From Pseudomonas mendocina (GTDB lineage: Bacteria > Pseudomonadota > Gammaproteobacteria > Pseudomonadales > Pseudomonadaceae): a DNA stretch of 64,000 nucleotides. Under the pieces are notes generated by a model. It saw only the letters and a program-made list of their open reading frames with translations. It ran no database searches and had not been told where the DNA came from. The DNA lies in the NCBI RefSeq assembly GCF_900636545.1, contig NZ_LR134290.1:1612001-1676000 (forward strand), given 5' to 3'. The position numbers were made by a program, and so were the translations under genes. Below are positions 42,953-51,575 of the stretch, piece by piece. Position 1 is the stretch's first letter, and each line of letters opens with the position of its first letter.

Positions 42953-44146
42953 TCAGCGTTCCTCCAGGGCACGGCCGCGTGCGAACATCAGGGCAGCGCC
43001 GGCCAGGGTTGCCACAGCGGCATAGAGAATCACCGCCTTTGCGCCGAAGCCGTCGATAATCAGTCCGCCCAGCACCGCCCCTGCGGCAATGGCCACCTGG
43101 AAGGTCGAGGACAGCAGTGCGCCCGCGCTTTCGGCGTGATCGGCAGCTGCCCGCGCATTCCAAACCGATATCGACACCGGGAAGGCGCCAAAGGCGAAGC
43201 CCCAAAGCGCGGTTGCCACGAACGCGATGTTCACCTCGGTGCCGAATAGCACCAATGCGAGCGCCACGATGGTGATCAGCAGCGAGCAACTGGCCACGGC
43301 CCAGGCTGGGCTGCGCGCGGCAACTACGCCTCCGATCAGGTTGCCGAAAAAACCGCAGACACCGAATGCCAGCAAGGTCAGAGACACGGTGGCGACGTCC
43401 AGGCGCGGCACCTCTTCGAGAAAGGGGCGGATGAAGGTCAGCGCGGCGAAGTGCCCGGAAATGACCAGCAACCCCGTGACGAGGCCGATTACTACCGCGC
43501 GACGCGACAAGGCTGTCCTGAACGAAGCCAACCCCGGTGCAGCGGCCGCCGGCAGTCTGGGCAAGGTCAGCATCTGGATTGCCAGCGCCGCCACGCCAAT
43601 GCCGGATGCAGCGAGGAAGGTCATGCGCCAGCCCCACAGGTCGCCGAGGAAGGCCCCCAGCGGGGCGGCGAACACCGTGGCGAAGGAAATGCCCATGAGG
43701 ATGATCGAGATGGCCTTCGGCACCTTGTCGGGCGGCACCAGGCGCAGGGCCAGTGCGGTCATCATGGCCCAGAAGCTGCCAAGGGCGAAGCCCAGCATGC
43801 CGCGTGCAATCAGCAGGACGCTGACGGTCTCGGCGTAGGCCGAGAGGATGCTGGAAAGCACCAGCACCACCATCAAGCCCCAGACGATCTTCTGCCGATC
43901 AAGGCGGCCGGAACCCAGCACCACGAATGGGCCGGCAAATGCCGCGACCACCGCCGTAGCGGTAATGGCCTGGCCTACGACGCCGTTGGAGGCGCCCAGC
44001 TCGGTCGCCATGGGGGTGAGCAGGCTGATCGGCAGGAACTCTGCGGTCACCAGCCCGAAGGCGCCAAGGGCGAGTGACACGACGGCCCACCACGCGGCGG
44101 GTGAGACGCCGGATTGGTCGGGGGCCGTTGAGGCGGGATGAGGCAT
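42953..44146 (-). CDS. MFS transporter, AraJ/sugar-efflux-like group
   Basis: The 397-residue protein has 12 membrane spans. It begins with a helix pattern typical of this exporter group (AAWWAVVSLALGAFGLVTAE, FLPISLLTPMATELGASNGV) and has the loop motif GSGRLDRQKIVWG after span 2. It probably exports a small molecule by proton antiport; the substrate is not predictable from sequence. It lies on its own. The region downstream to 42791 holds no gene. Confidence 0.85.
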   Translation of the reverse strand: MPHPASTAPDQSGVSPAAWWAVVSLALGAFGLVTAEFLPISLLTPMATELGASNGVVGQAITATAVVAAFAGPFVVLGSGRLDRQKIVWGLMVVLVLSSILSAYAETVSVLLIARGMLGFALGSFWAMMTALALRLVPPDKVPKAISIILMGISFATVFAAPLGAFLGDLWGWRMTFLAASGIGVAALAIQMLTLPRLPAAAAPGLASFRTALSRRAVVIGLVTGLLVISGHFAALTFIRPFLEEVPRLDVATVSLTLLAFGVCGFFGNLIGGVVAARSPAWAVASCSLLITIVALALVLFGTEVNIAFVATALWGFAFGAFPVSISVWNARAAADHAESAGALLSSTFQVAIAAGAVLGGLIIDGFGAKAVILYAAVATLAGAALMFARGRALEER

Positions 44147-44214
44147 GCAGAAATCCTTGGTGTTCGTCTCGCGCCAGGGTTCAGATGAGCGGCCCTGCGA
44201 AGCGGGTGTCAGAC

Positions 44215-44274
44215 GGGCGAGGTGTCTCGCCCGAAGTCCGATGGGGCACTCGCACGGCTTGGCGGTGCCGTGCG
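44215..44274 (-). repeat. Two adjacent hairpins downstream of the COG3650-like lipoprotein gene
   Basis: GGGCGAGgtgtCTCGCCC (44215-44232) and CGCACGGC...GCCGTGCG (44251-44274) are both perfect stems in the 142-base gap between the lipoprotein stop and the MFS start. Neither has a T run. They may stabilise or terminate the lipoprotein mRNA. Confidence 0.5.
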
Positions 44275-44288
44275 CCGTTCATGCGAGT

Positions 44289-44960
44289 TCAGTTACGCAG
44301 GGCGCCGAAGTGCGCGCAGCCACGCAGCACCTGACCATCGAGGCGCAATTCGGCATTGAGCTGATTGACCGCGCCGCTCATGCCATCGACGCAACGCTGC
44401 GGGGCGACCCACAGGTCAAGGCGCTGACCATTGGCTTCGCTGCTGAAGTTGAGGCGGCCGTCCGGCATCTGTTCTTCCAGATAGGGCAGGGCCAGCGGCT
44501 CATGATCTGGGCGGTTGAGTACCAGGCCCTTGCTGCCGACCTCCACTTGCCAAAACGGCTCGTTGCCGCTGGCGCGCAGGGCCAGACGTTTGAAGTTGAG
44601 GTCGTCGCAGCCGTGTCCTTCCCCTTGCAGGCGATAGATCTGGCTGACCTCGAAGCGACCATCGTTGCCTTTGCCCTGGCTGCCTCCAAGGTGGCCGCCG
44701 AGGTCGGCGAACAGGCTGGCCTGGCCATCGCTGCCGAGTTGCGTGACTTCCCGCTCGATACCGGTGCCATCGCCATCGACCAGCACGAAGCGTCGCTGTT
44801 CCTGACAGGGCATGAAAACCAGCTGACCATTTTCGACCTGAATTTGACCTTGCAGGCGAGTCGCCGGCGGTGGGCCTTCCGATTTGCCGGTATAGACCTG
44901 GCAGGCGGCCAGAAGCGGAAGTAGGGCGACGCTGGTAAGCAGGGAGCGGGTGATGGACAT
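44289..44960 (-). CDS. COG3650-like lipoprotein
   Basis: The 223-residue product has a lipoprotein signal (VALLPLLAAC, Cys20). A C-terminal domain (LRASGNEPFWQVEVGSKGLV, APQRCVDGMSGAVNQLNAEL, LRGCAHFGALRN) matches the COG3650 family, whose typical marker is the GNEPFW motif. The two late cysteines may bridge. The N-terminal half (about 30-130) is a beta-rich region without a known match. The GGAGAG ribosome site supports the start. It is probably a periplasmic-facing lipoprotein of unknown function. Confidence 0.8.
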   Translation of the reverse strand: MSITRSLLTSVALLPLLAACQVYTGKSEGPPPATRLQGQIQVENGQLVFMPCQEQRRFVLVDGDGTGIEREVTQLGSDGQASLFADLGGHLGGSQGKGNDGRFEVSQIYRLQGEGHGCDDLNFKRLALRASGNEPFWQVEVGSKGLVLNRPDHEPLALPYLEEQMPDGRLNFSSEANGQRLDLWVAPQRCVDGMSGAVNQLNAELRLDGQVLRGCAHFGALRN

Positions 44961-45086
44961 GGGTCTCTCCAGATACGAGCGGCCACCATAGCCACAGCGA
45001 GACCTCGGCTCAAGCCGTTTGCTTTGACTGGGCCCTGCGAGTACGGCCTAATTCGCCCGTCAGAACCCGATCGAGCAGCGTCTGTA

Positions 45087-45968
45087 ATGCCCAGCCCCGT
45101 TATGCGTCCCAGTACTCTTCATCTGCCACAGGGCGACTGGGCCACGATACTCGACTGCCTGTGCGATCACTTTCCCGCCATTGATCGCACCACCTGGCTG
45201 CAGCGTATGGCACGCGGTCGGGTACTGGATGCGGCCGGTGCGCCCATCGATGCCACGCATCCCTATCGGGTCGGGCTCAAGGTGCGCTATTTCCGTGAAG
45301 TTCCGAACGAGACGCCAATTCCCTTCGACGAGCAGGTGCTATGGCAGGACGAGCACCTGTTGGTTGCCGACAAGCCGCATTTTCTGCCGGTGATGCCGGC
45401 CGGTGAATACGTCGAGCAGACGCTGCTGGCGCGGCTGATCAAGCGCACCGGCAATCCAGACCTGGTACCGATCCATCGCATCGACAGGCTCACCGCCGGT
45501 CTGGTGTTGTTCTCGGTCAATCCAGCCAGTCGCGGCCAGTATCAAGCACTGTTTCGCCAGCGTGCGGTGGAAAAACGCTACGAAGCCATTGCTCCGGCGC
45601 TACCTCAGTTGCAGTTTCCCTACCTGCACCGTTCGCGCATGGTCGAGGGTGAGCCGTTCTTTCGCATGCAGGAAGTCGCGGGCGAGGCCAACAGCGAAAC
45701 GCGCATCGAGGTGCTGGAGCGTCGCGGCGACCTGTGGCGTTACGGCCTGTCGCCGGTGACGGGGCGCAAGCATCAACTGCGCGTGCATCTGGCCGGGCTC
45801 GGCGCGCCTATCGTCGGCGACGATTTCTATCCGCAGTTGCGGGAGTCGCGTAATCAGCCGGATGACTACAGCAAGCCGCTCAAACTACTGGCGCGCGGCT
45901 TACTCTTTGCTGATCCGGTAAGTGGTCAAGTGCGGGAGTACCAGAGCGAATTGCAGCTGCAGTGGTAG
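45087..45968 (+). CDS. RluA-family RNA pseudouridine synthase
   Basis: The 293-residue protein has the catalytic motif HRIDRLTAGLVLFSVN, in which the aspartate is the nucleophile. The RluA domain is completed by LSPVTGRKHQLRVHLAGLGA and the C-terminal strand AREYQSEL-like end (QVREYQSELQLQW). It isomerises uridine in rRNA or tRNA; the target is unknown. There is no clear S4 domain, but the N-terminal part (TWLQRMARGRVLDAAG) is S4-like. The ATG at 45087 was chosen; 45102 is possible. Confidence 0.9.
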   Translation: MPSPVMRPSTLHLPQGDWATILDCLCDHFPAIDRTTWLQRMARGRVLDAAGAPIDATHPYRVGLKVRYFREVPNETPIPFDEQVLWQDEHLLVADKPHFLPVMPAGEYVEQTLLARLIKRTGNPDLVPIHRIDRLTAGLVLFSVNPASRGQYQALFRQRAVEKRYEAIAPALPQLQFPYLHRSRMVEGEPFFRMQEVAGEANSETRIEVLERRGDLWRYGLSPVTGRKHQLRVHLAGLGAPIVGDDFYPQLRESRNQPDDYSKPLKLLARGLLFADPVSGQVREYQSELQLQW

Positions 45969-45973
45969 CTTCC

Positions 45974-46053
45974 GCTCGTGGGAGGGGCTTCAGCCGCGAG
46001 CTTTGCGCCGCTACGACTGCATGGATGCAGGAGTTAGAGCGAAGCAGGATGCC
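45974..46053. repeat. REP-like hairpin followed by the second copy of the 41-base repeat
   Basis: GCTCG (45974-45978) and CGAGC (45997-46001) enclose a REP-type core. The segment 46013-46053 then repeats 1584-1624 with one mismatch and in the same orientation, including CTGCATggATGCAG. The gap has no gene. Confidence 0.75.
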
Positions 46054-46093
46054 AGAGCCGAAAGCGCCTCCCAGAGTACATTTTGGGAAGCAT

Positions 46094-46120
46094 AAAAAAA
46101 GCCCGCACCAGGCGGGCTAA
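46094..46120 (-). terminator. Terminator of the opdH-tct-abrB operon
   Basis: On the minus strand AGCCCGCC, TGGT and GCGGGCT form a stem followed by seven T. It overlaps the stop codon of the AbrB-family gene. Confidence 0.88.
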
Positions 46121-47139
46121 GCGTGGCTCTTGCACCAGAGCTTGAATAAGGGTTCGGCGAGGAACATCACCAGGAACAGCCGTAGTACCTGCAGGGCAGT
46201 GACCAGCGCCACCGACAACTGCAAGGCCTCGGCGGTCAGGCATAGCTCGGTGATGCCGCCAGGCATCATGCCCAGCATCAGCGACAGGTGGTCCTCACCT
46301 GCCAACCAGCCTAGCGCCTCGCCGAGTGCGGCAGCAGCCAGCATGGCCAGTAGAGTGAATAGCAGCACGCGGGCGAGAAAACCCGGCGCGTTGCGGAAGA
46401 AGGCGCGGTCGAAATGACAGCCCAGGGCGCTACCGATCAGCCATTGGCCAAGCTGGCCCATGCCTTGCGGCAGGCCCAGATGCAGGTCGAAGCTGGCACT
46501 GGCCACGGCGCAGGCGACCAGTGGACCCAGCATCCAGGGGTTGGGTTGTTTCAGGCGGCCCCAGAGTACCGCCAGCACAGCACCAGCAGCGAGCAGACCG
46601 ATCAGCCAGGTCCAGTCCACGTGGGCGCGAGGTGGTGCGCTGACGTCGGGCAGACCCCAGGTGAACAAAGCCGGAATCAGCAGCACCACCAGCAGCAGGC
46701 GCAGGCTATGCGCCGCAGCGACACGTGCGGGTTGCGCGTTGTGACGCAGGGCCAGGTTGACCATCTCGCTGGCACCGCCGGGCATGCTGGCGAAGAAGGC
46801 GGTCGCGCGGTCAACGCCGGCACGGCGCAGGATGGCGATACCGATCAGGCTGAGCAGAAGCGTGCCGAGAGCGCCCATGACGATGACCGGCAGATGGCTG
46901 AGCATCTGTTCCAGCACATCGCTGGTGAAATGCAGGCCGATACCGCTCGCCACCAGCCACTGGCCGGCCTTGCGCCCGCCCGGCAGTTCACTGAAGGCGC
47001 GGTCGGCCAGACAGCGCACGGCGATGACCGCCAGCAAGGAACCGACCATCCACGGCAAAGGCCAGCCGGCGAGGCTGGCCAGGTAACCGCCGACCATTCC
47101 GGCTAGCGGCGTTACCCAAAGATCACGCGGCAGTGGCAT
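46117..47139 (-). CDS. AbrB-family membrane protein
   Basis: The 340-residue protein has about ten membrane spans arranged as two similar halves, each with a repeated signature (FFASMPGGASEMVNLALRHN and LMLGMMPGGITELCLTAEAL). That duplicated M-P-G-G-x-x-E/S motif marks the AbrB/YdcZ-like family once called putative ammonia monooxygenase; it is a transporter-like protein of unknown substrate. It overlaps the tctA 3' end by 17 bases, so it is the last gene of opdH-tctC-tctB-tctA-abrB and may assist carboxylate uptake. Confidence 0.87.
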   Translation of the reverse strand: MPLPRDLWVTPLAGMVGGYLASLAGWPLPWMVGSLLAVIAVRCLADRAFSELPGGRKAGQWLVASGIGLHFTSDVLEQMLSHLPVIVMGALGTLLLSLIGIAILRRAGVDRATAFFASMPGGASEMVNLALRHNAQPARVAAAHSLRLLLVVLLIPALFTWGLPDVSAPPRAHVDWTWLIGLLAAGAVLAVLWGRLKQPNPWMLGPLVACAVASASFDLHLGLPQGMGQLGQWLIGSALGCHFDRAFFRNAPGFLARVLLFTLLAMLAAAALGEALGWLAGEDHLSLMLGMMPGGITELCLTAEALQLSVALVTALQVLRLFLVMFLAEPLFKLWCKSHA

Positions 47140-48643
47140 CAGCCCCAGCCTTGATCTGCTTGCGTCGACGCATCCAGCGGATGCCCGGCAGGGCCAGCAT
47201 CAGCGCTACCAGCGCCCACAGTACCAGGGTGATCGGGCTGCCCCAGAGGATGCCCAGATCACCAGCGGAGATCGACAGCGCGCGACGCAGGTTGTCCTCC
47301 ATCATCTCACCCAGTACGAAGCCGAGAATCACGGCCGAGAGTGGGAAATCCAGCTTGCGCAGGATGTAGCCAAACACGCCAAGCGCGATCATCAATACCA
47401 GGTCGAAGGTGGTGCTGTGTACCGCGTAGACACCGACCATGCTGATCACGGTGATGGCGGGCACCAGCACCCAGTTCGGCACGCTGAGCATGCGCGAGAA
47501 CAGGCCGACCAGCGGAATGTTCATCACCAGCAGGATGATGTTGCCGATGAACAGCGAGGCGATCAGACCCCAGACAACGTCGGGCTGCTGTTCGAACAGC
47601 AGCGGGCCGGGCGTGATGTTGTACAGGGTCAGTGCACCGATCATCACGGCAGTGGTGCCCGAACCCGGCACGCCGAGGGTCAGCATCGGGATCAGCGAGC
47701 CGCAGGCCGAAGCGTTGTTGGCCGACTCAGGCGCCGCAACGCCGCGCAGGTCACCGTCGCCGAACTTGCCGCTGTCACCAGCCAGGCGCTTCTCGGTCAT
47801 GTAGGTCATGGCGCTGGCGATGGTCGCACCGGCGCCCGGCAGTACGCCAATGACGAAGCCGGCGACCGAGCTGCGAATCATGGTCCAGAAGGTGAAGCAG
47901 TATTCCTTGAAGTTGAACAGCACACGGCCGCTGGCCTTCACGGCCTTCTGGCCGTTGTGGGTGTTTTCCAGCATCAGCAGAATTTCGCTGACACTGAAGA
48001 AGCCGATCACCACGATGACGAACTGGATACCGTCGGACAGGCTGACGCTGTCGAAGGTGAAGCGGTAGACCCCGGTAGTGGAGTCGACCCCGACTGTGGC
48101 CAGTGCCAGGCCGATCAGGGCCGAGAGCAAGGTCTTGACCGGCTTGTCGCCGACCATGCCGCCGAGGCAGGCAATCGCGAAGATCATCAGTACGAAGTAT
48201 TCGGCCGGGCCGAAGGCCACTGCCCATTTCGCCAGGATCGGCGCGAACAGCACCACACCGCAGGTGGCGATCATGCTGCCGGTGAAGGAGCTCACTGCCG
48301 ACAGCGACAGGGCGATGCCAGCCTTGCCCTGACGTGCCAGCGGGTAGCCGTCGAGGGTGGTCATCACCGCGGCAGCATCGCCGGGTACGTTGAGCAGAAT
48401 GGCGGAAATACGGCCGCCATACTCGCAGCCCAGATAGACGGCGGCGAGCAGAATCAGTGCAGTTTCCGGCGGCAGGCCAAGGGCGAAGGCCAAGGGCAGC
48501 AGCAGGGCGACACCGTTGATCGGGCCCAGGCCCGGCAGCAGACCGACGATGGTGCCAACGAAGGCACCGAACAGGGCAACCAGCAGGTTGGTCGGCCGGG
48601 TGGCGACGTCAAAGCCCTGCATCAGAAAATGTAATGTTTCCAT
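47123..48643 (-). CDS. tctA: Tripartite tricarboxylate transporter large permease TctA
   Basis: The 506-residue protein has about 12 membrane spans. The N-terminal signature GTIVGLLPGLGPINGVALLL and a repeated late version (VIGVLPGAGATIASAMTYMT) mark the two-fold TctA architecture. It forms the main membrane channel for citrate or other tricarboxylates with TctB, taking substrate from TctC. It starts one base after tctB. Energy comes from an ion gradient, not ATP, in the characterised Salmonella system. Confidence 0.95.
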   Translation of the reverse strand: METLHFLMQGFDVATRPTNLLVALFGAFVGTIVGLLPGLGPINGVALLLPLAFALGLPPETALILLAAVYLGCEYGGRISAILLNVPGDAAAVMTTLDGYPLARQGKAGIALSLSAVSSFTGSMIATCGVVLFAPILAKWAVAFGPAEYFVLMIFAIACLGGMVGDKPVKTLLSALIGLALATVGVDSTTGVYRFTFDSVSLSDGIQFVIVVIGFFSVSEILLMLENTHNGQKAVKASGRVLFNFKEYCFTFWTMIRSSVAGFVIGVLPGAGATIASAMTYMTEKRLAGDSGKFGDGDLRGVAAPESANNASACGSLIPMLTLGVPGSGTTAVMIGALTLYNITPGPLLFEQQPDVVWGLIASLFIGNIILLVMNIPLVGLFSRMLSVPNWVLVPAITVISMVGVYAVHSTTFDLVLMIALGVFGYILRKLDFPLSAVILGFVLGEMMEDNLRRALSISAGDLGILWGSPITLVLWALVALMLALPGIRWMRRRKQIKAGADATAA

Positions 48644-48644
48644 C

Positions 48645-49088
48645 TCAGCTCTCCACCAACGCTTCGAACACGCCCAGTGGCAGCGGAACGTCTAGCGCAT
48701 AATCGAACAATGCATACAGCAGCACACCCATCAGGACGCCGCTAATCAGGCACGGCAGCACACGACCCGTGAACAGCAAGCCCAGAACGAAGGTAGCCAG
48801 TGCGGTACTCAGGACGAAGCCCAGGGGTTCGAAGAGCAGGGCATAGGCCAACAGGGTCAGGATGCACAGGCCTGCACGCTGCAGCGCCTGGCGGCTGAGC
48901 GCCTCGGTCTGCGGACCCGGCTTGAAGATCAGCCAGGCGGCACCAGCAGCCATCAGTACCAGCAGCAGCAGCGGATAGGCCCTCGGGCCGACAGGGTCGT
49001 AGGCGAAGGGTGCCTGGAAACCCCAGGCGATGACTGCGAGAAAGGCGCACAACAGCAGCCAGATCGCAGCGAACAGGCGAACGTACAT
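48645..49088 (-). CDS. tctB: Tripartite tricarboxylate transporter small permease TctB
   Basis: The 147-residue protein has four membrane spans (about 5-25, 38-55, 75-110 in two closely spaced helices, and 118-138) and a short hydrophilic loop (FKPGPQTEALSRQALQR). It pairs with TctA. The ATG at 49088 matches the family start (MYVRLFAAIWLLLCAFLAVI); a longer reading to 49136 has no support. A strong hairpin separates it from tctC. Confidence 0.92.
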   Translation of the reverse strand: MYVRLFAAIWLLLCAFLAVIAWGFQAPFAYDPVGPRAYPLLLLVLMAAGAAWLIFKPGPQTEALSRQALQRAGLCILTLLAYALLFEPLGFVLSTALATFVLGLLFTGRVLPCLISGVLMGVLLYALFDYALDVPLPLGVFEALVES

Positions 49089-49138
49089 AGCAGTGGTCTC
49101 TTGCGTTGGGACAGGATCGAGCGGCGAGGCGCTCAACT

Positions 49139-49170
49139 ACAGGTTCGGCGTTGGGCGACGCCGAACCTGT
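49139..49170 (-). promoter_or_regulatory. Strong intercistronic stem-loop between tctC and tctB
   Basis: ACAGGTTCGGCGT (49139-49151) and ACGCCGAACCTGT (49158-49170) form a perfect 13-bp stem with a six-base loop. There is no T run. It lies 8 bases after the tctC stop. Such stems often protect the binding-protein part of an mRNA or reduce expression of the permease genes. Confidence 0.7.
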
Positions 49171-49178
49171 CGATGCAC

Positions 49179-50159
49179 TTATTCCTGCATCAGGCCGAAT
49201 TCACCGGCCAGGGCCTTGTACTCGGCAACCTGCTTGTGCACCAGGGTATCGAGGTCATCACCGGTAACCGACAATGGCAACAGGTCGCGTTGTTCGCGCA
49301 GCTTGGCGAACTCTTCGCTGGCCAGCAGGGTGTCGAACTGCTGTTTCCACCAGTTGAACTGCTCGTCGCTGACTTCCGGGCCCATGTAGAAGCCGCGGAT
49401 TACCGGCCAGCTGATGTCGTAGCCCTGCTCCTTGGCAGTGGGGATGTCGGCCAGCTTGCCCGGCAGACGCTCGTCGGAGAGCACGGCGAGGATGCGCACT
49501 TTCTTCGCTTCCAGTTGCGGGGTGACTTCACCCAGGCCGCTGCTGGTGACCTGTACATGGCCGCCGAGCATGGCGGTGAGGGTTTCACCGCCGCCTTCGA
49601 AGGCAACATAGCGCAGGTTCTTCGGCTCGATCCCGGCCAGACGGGCGATCAGCGCGGTCTGCATCCAGTCCTGGCCGCCGATGGTGGCGCCGGCGCCGAA
49701 GACGATGCTGGACGGATCTTTCTTCAGGGCCTGAACCAGGTCATCGAGATTCTTGTACGGGGAGTCGGCACGCACGGTGATCGCGCCGTAGTCGGTACCG
49801 ACCGCGGCTAGCCAGCGTACGGCGTTCTCGTCATAACGACCGAACTTGCCCTGTGCCAGGTTGAGCAGCGAACCGCTGGAGAAGGCGGTGATGGTGCCCG
49901 GGTCCTTGGCGCGCTGGGCGACCACGGCGTTGTAGGCCACGGCGCCAACGCCGCCCGGCATGTAGGTGACGCGCATCGGCGCCTTGAGCAGGCCTTCGTC
50001 TTTCAGGCCGCTCTGGGCCAGTTTGCAGGTCAGGTCGAAGCCGCCGCCGGGTTTGGCCGGAGCGATGCATTCGGGGCGCTTGGGTTCGGCAGCCAGCAGT
50101 TGGCCGGCAAAGGCCAGACAGGCAGTTGCCAGTGCGGCGCGGGTCAGTACGGATTTCAT
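49179..50159 (-). CDS. tctC: Tricarboxylate-binding periplasmic protein TctC
   Basis: The 326-residue protein has a signal peptide (MKSVLTRAALATACLAFAG, cleaved near LLAA) and the TctC/Bug fold: PECIAPAKPGGGFDLTCKLA at the ligand-entry loop, GAGATIGGQDWMQTALIARL and YVAFEGGGETLTAMLGGHVQ. It captures tricarboxylates in the periplasm for TctAB. It lies 32 bases after opdH, and its leader carries an AACAACAACAA tract. It is likely catabolite-repressed and induced by TctDE. Confidence 0.94.
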   Translation of the reverse strand: MKSVLTRAALATACLAFAGQLLAAEPKRPECIAPAKPGGGFDLTCKLAQSGLKDEGLLKAPMRVTYMPGGVGAVAYNAVVAQRAKDPGTITAFSSGSLLNLAQGKFGRYDENAVRWLAAVGTDYGAITVRADSPYKNLDDLVQALKKDPSSIVFGAGATIGGQDWMQTALIARLAGIEPKNLRYVAFEGGGETLTAMLGGHVQVTSSGLGEVTPQLEAKKVRILAVLSDERLPGKLADIPTAKEQGYDISWPVIRGFYMGPEVSDEQFNWWKQQFDTLLASEEFAKLREQRDLLPLSVTGDDLDTLVHKQVAEYKALAGEFGLMQE

Positions 50160-50180
50160 GATGAATGATTCCTCGTGAGT

Positions 50181-50192
50181 CTTGTTGTTGTT
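50181..50192 (-). promoter_or_regulatory. Hfq/Crc-type CA motif at the tctC ribosome site
   Basis: On the minus strand AACAACAACAAG begins at the opdH stop codon and ends about 21 bases before the tctC start. It fits the AANAANAA pattern bound by Hfq-Crc in Pseudomonas. Confidence 0.6.
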
Positions 50193-51460
50193 TACCAAAT
50201 CGGCAGCGTGTAGCCGACGATGACACGGTTCTCGTCCGCGTCGCGGGCGAAGTCGGAGCGGAAGCTGGCGTTGCGTACGCGTACGTAGAGGTCCTTGAGC
50301 GGCCCGCTCTGTACCACGTACTTGAATTCGATATCGCGTTCCCACTCGCCGCCACGGTCGTCGGAGCCGGCGATGCGTGCGTCGTCACCGCGGATGTAGC
50401 GGGTCATGAAGGTCAGGCCGGGAACGCCCAGGCCGGCGAAGTTGTAATCGTAGCGAGCCTGCCAGGAACGCTCGTCGGCGTTGGCGAAGTCGTTGATCTG
50501 CACGAAGTTGATGAGGAACGGATCGCTGCCATCGATGTAGGCGAAGCCGGTATCGCCGCTCATGTCCTGGAAGCCCAGGCCGAACTTGTGGTTACCCAGG
50601 CCGTAGCTGACCATGGCGTTGATGGCGCGGTTGTCGACCTTGCCGGCCTTGGCCGCGCCGCTGTCGCTGCTGTAGATCAGGCGCAGGTCGCTGCTGAGCG
50701 TGCCGGCACCGACCTTGTGGCTGCTCAGCAGGCCGAGAAAATGCTGGCGATAGATGTCGTCCAGATCGGCGAAGTAGTAACGACCGGTGAAGCCGGGAGC
50801 GAACTTGTAGTCGAAGCCGGCCAGGTCCAGGTGATCAGCGCTGACGCCACCGGCGAAGCGGCGGTTCTTGCTGTTGAGCACCATGTCCTCCTCGTTGGTG
50901 GAGGCGCGGTCGATGACCTTGTCCAGGCGGCCGCCCGTGAAGGTCAGGCCTTCGAGCTCGGAAGAGGTCAGCAGACCACCTTCGAACACCTGCGGCAGCA
51001 GGCGGCTGTCGCTGGCCTTGACTACAGGCAGTTCCGGCACGTGCGAGCCGTAACGCAGTTCGGTTGCGGAGACCTTGACCTTGGCCGTCAGGCCCAGGCG
51101 GCTGAATTCGTCAGCGGAGCGGCCATCGTCGTGAACGGGCAGCAGGTCGGTACCGGTGCGACCGCGGCCTGAATCGAGCTTGATACCGAGCAGGCCCATG
51201 GCGTCTACACCGAAGCCAACAGTGCCTTCGGTGTAGCCTGACTGCAGGTCCAGGCGAAAGCCCTGGCCCCATTCTTCACGCTTGTTCTGACCCGGATTTT
51301 CGCGGAAATCCCGATTGAGGTAGATGTTGGTGGCAGTGAGGCTGGCGGTGCTGTCTTCGATGAAGGCGGCGTTGGCGAGGGGGGCAGCGCCGGTGGCGGC
51401 GATTGCCAGGCAAAGCAGGCGTACAGGCGGCAGTGCCTGGCGTGAGGCTGCGAGCATCAT
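50192..51460 (-). CDS. opdH: OprD-family outer-membrane porin, OpdH-like
   Basis: The 422-residue protein has a signal peptide (LLCLAIAATGAAPLANA). The mature OprD barrel starts FIEDSTASLTATNIYLNRDF, contains GFGVDAMGLLGIKLDSGRGR and ends with the aromatic ADENRVIVGYTLPIW, the outer-membrane assembly signal. OpdH of P. aeruginosa is a tricarboxylate porin encoded next to tctCBA; the same neighbourhood here supports the name. The start at 51460 follows GGAG by five bases; 51457 is an alternative. Confidence 0.9.
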   Translation of the reverse strand: MMLAASRQALPPVRLLCLAIAATGAAPLANAAFIEDSTASLTATNIYLNRDFRENPGQNKREEWGQGFRLDLQSGYTEGTVGFGVDAMGLLGIKLDSGRGRTGTDLLPVHDDGRSADEFSRLGLTAKVKVSATELRYGSHVPELPVVKASDSRLLPQVFEGGLLTSSELEGLTFTGGRLDKVIDRASTNEEDMVLNSKNRRFAGGVSADHLDLAGFDYKFAPGFTGRYYFADLDDIYRQHFLGLLSSHKVGAGTLSSDLRLIYSSDSGAAKAGKVDNRAINAMVSYGLGNHKFGLGFQDMSGDTGFAYIDGSDPFLINFVQINDFANADERSWQARYDYNFAGLGVPGLTFMTRYIRGDDARIAGSDDRGGEWERDIEFKYVVQSGPLKDLYVRVRNASFRSDFARDADENRVIVGYTLPIW

Positions 51461-51473
51461 GTGGTCTCCGTTT

Positions 51474-51481
51474 TTGTTCTT
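51474..51481 (-). promoter_or_regulatory. Hfq/Crc-type CA motif at the opdH ribosome site
   Basis: On the minus strand AAGAACAA, extended by more A residues, directly precedes the CGGAG ribosome site of opdH. Confidence 0.55.
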
Positions 51482-51487
51482 GTCGCC

Positions 51488-51534
51488 ACCTGACACCACT
51501 GTCAGGTCGCTTGAGCAGGTGGATCGAGCCACCT
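51488..51534. promoter_or_regulatory. Two tandem inverted repeats in the opdH leader/promoter region
   Basis: ACCTGACA/TGTCAGGT around CCAC (51488-51507) and AGGTGG/CCACCT around ATCGAG (51517-51534) are perfect. They lie 28 to 74 bases upstream of the opdH start. They could be TctD operators or mRNA leader hairpins. Confidence 0.55.
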
Positions 51535-51575
51535 TTTAACGATGCTATGTGGGCAAGCTTTCACTAGGCTTTCAT

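Noticed and set aside
47417..48634. A 405-codon plus-strand frame opposite tctA
   Set aside because: It is a shadow of tctA with Gln/His/Gly-rich composition and no ribosome site or family.
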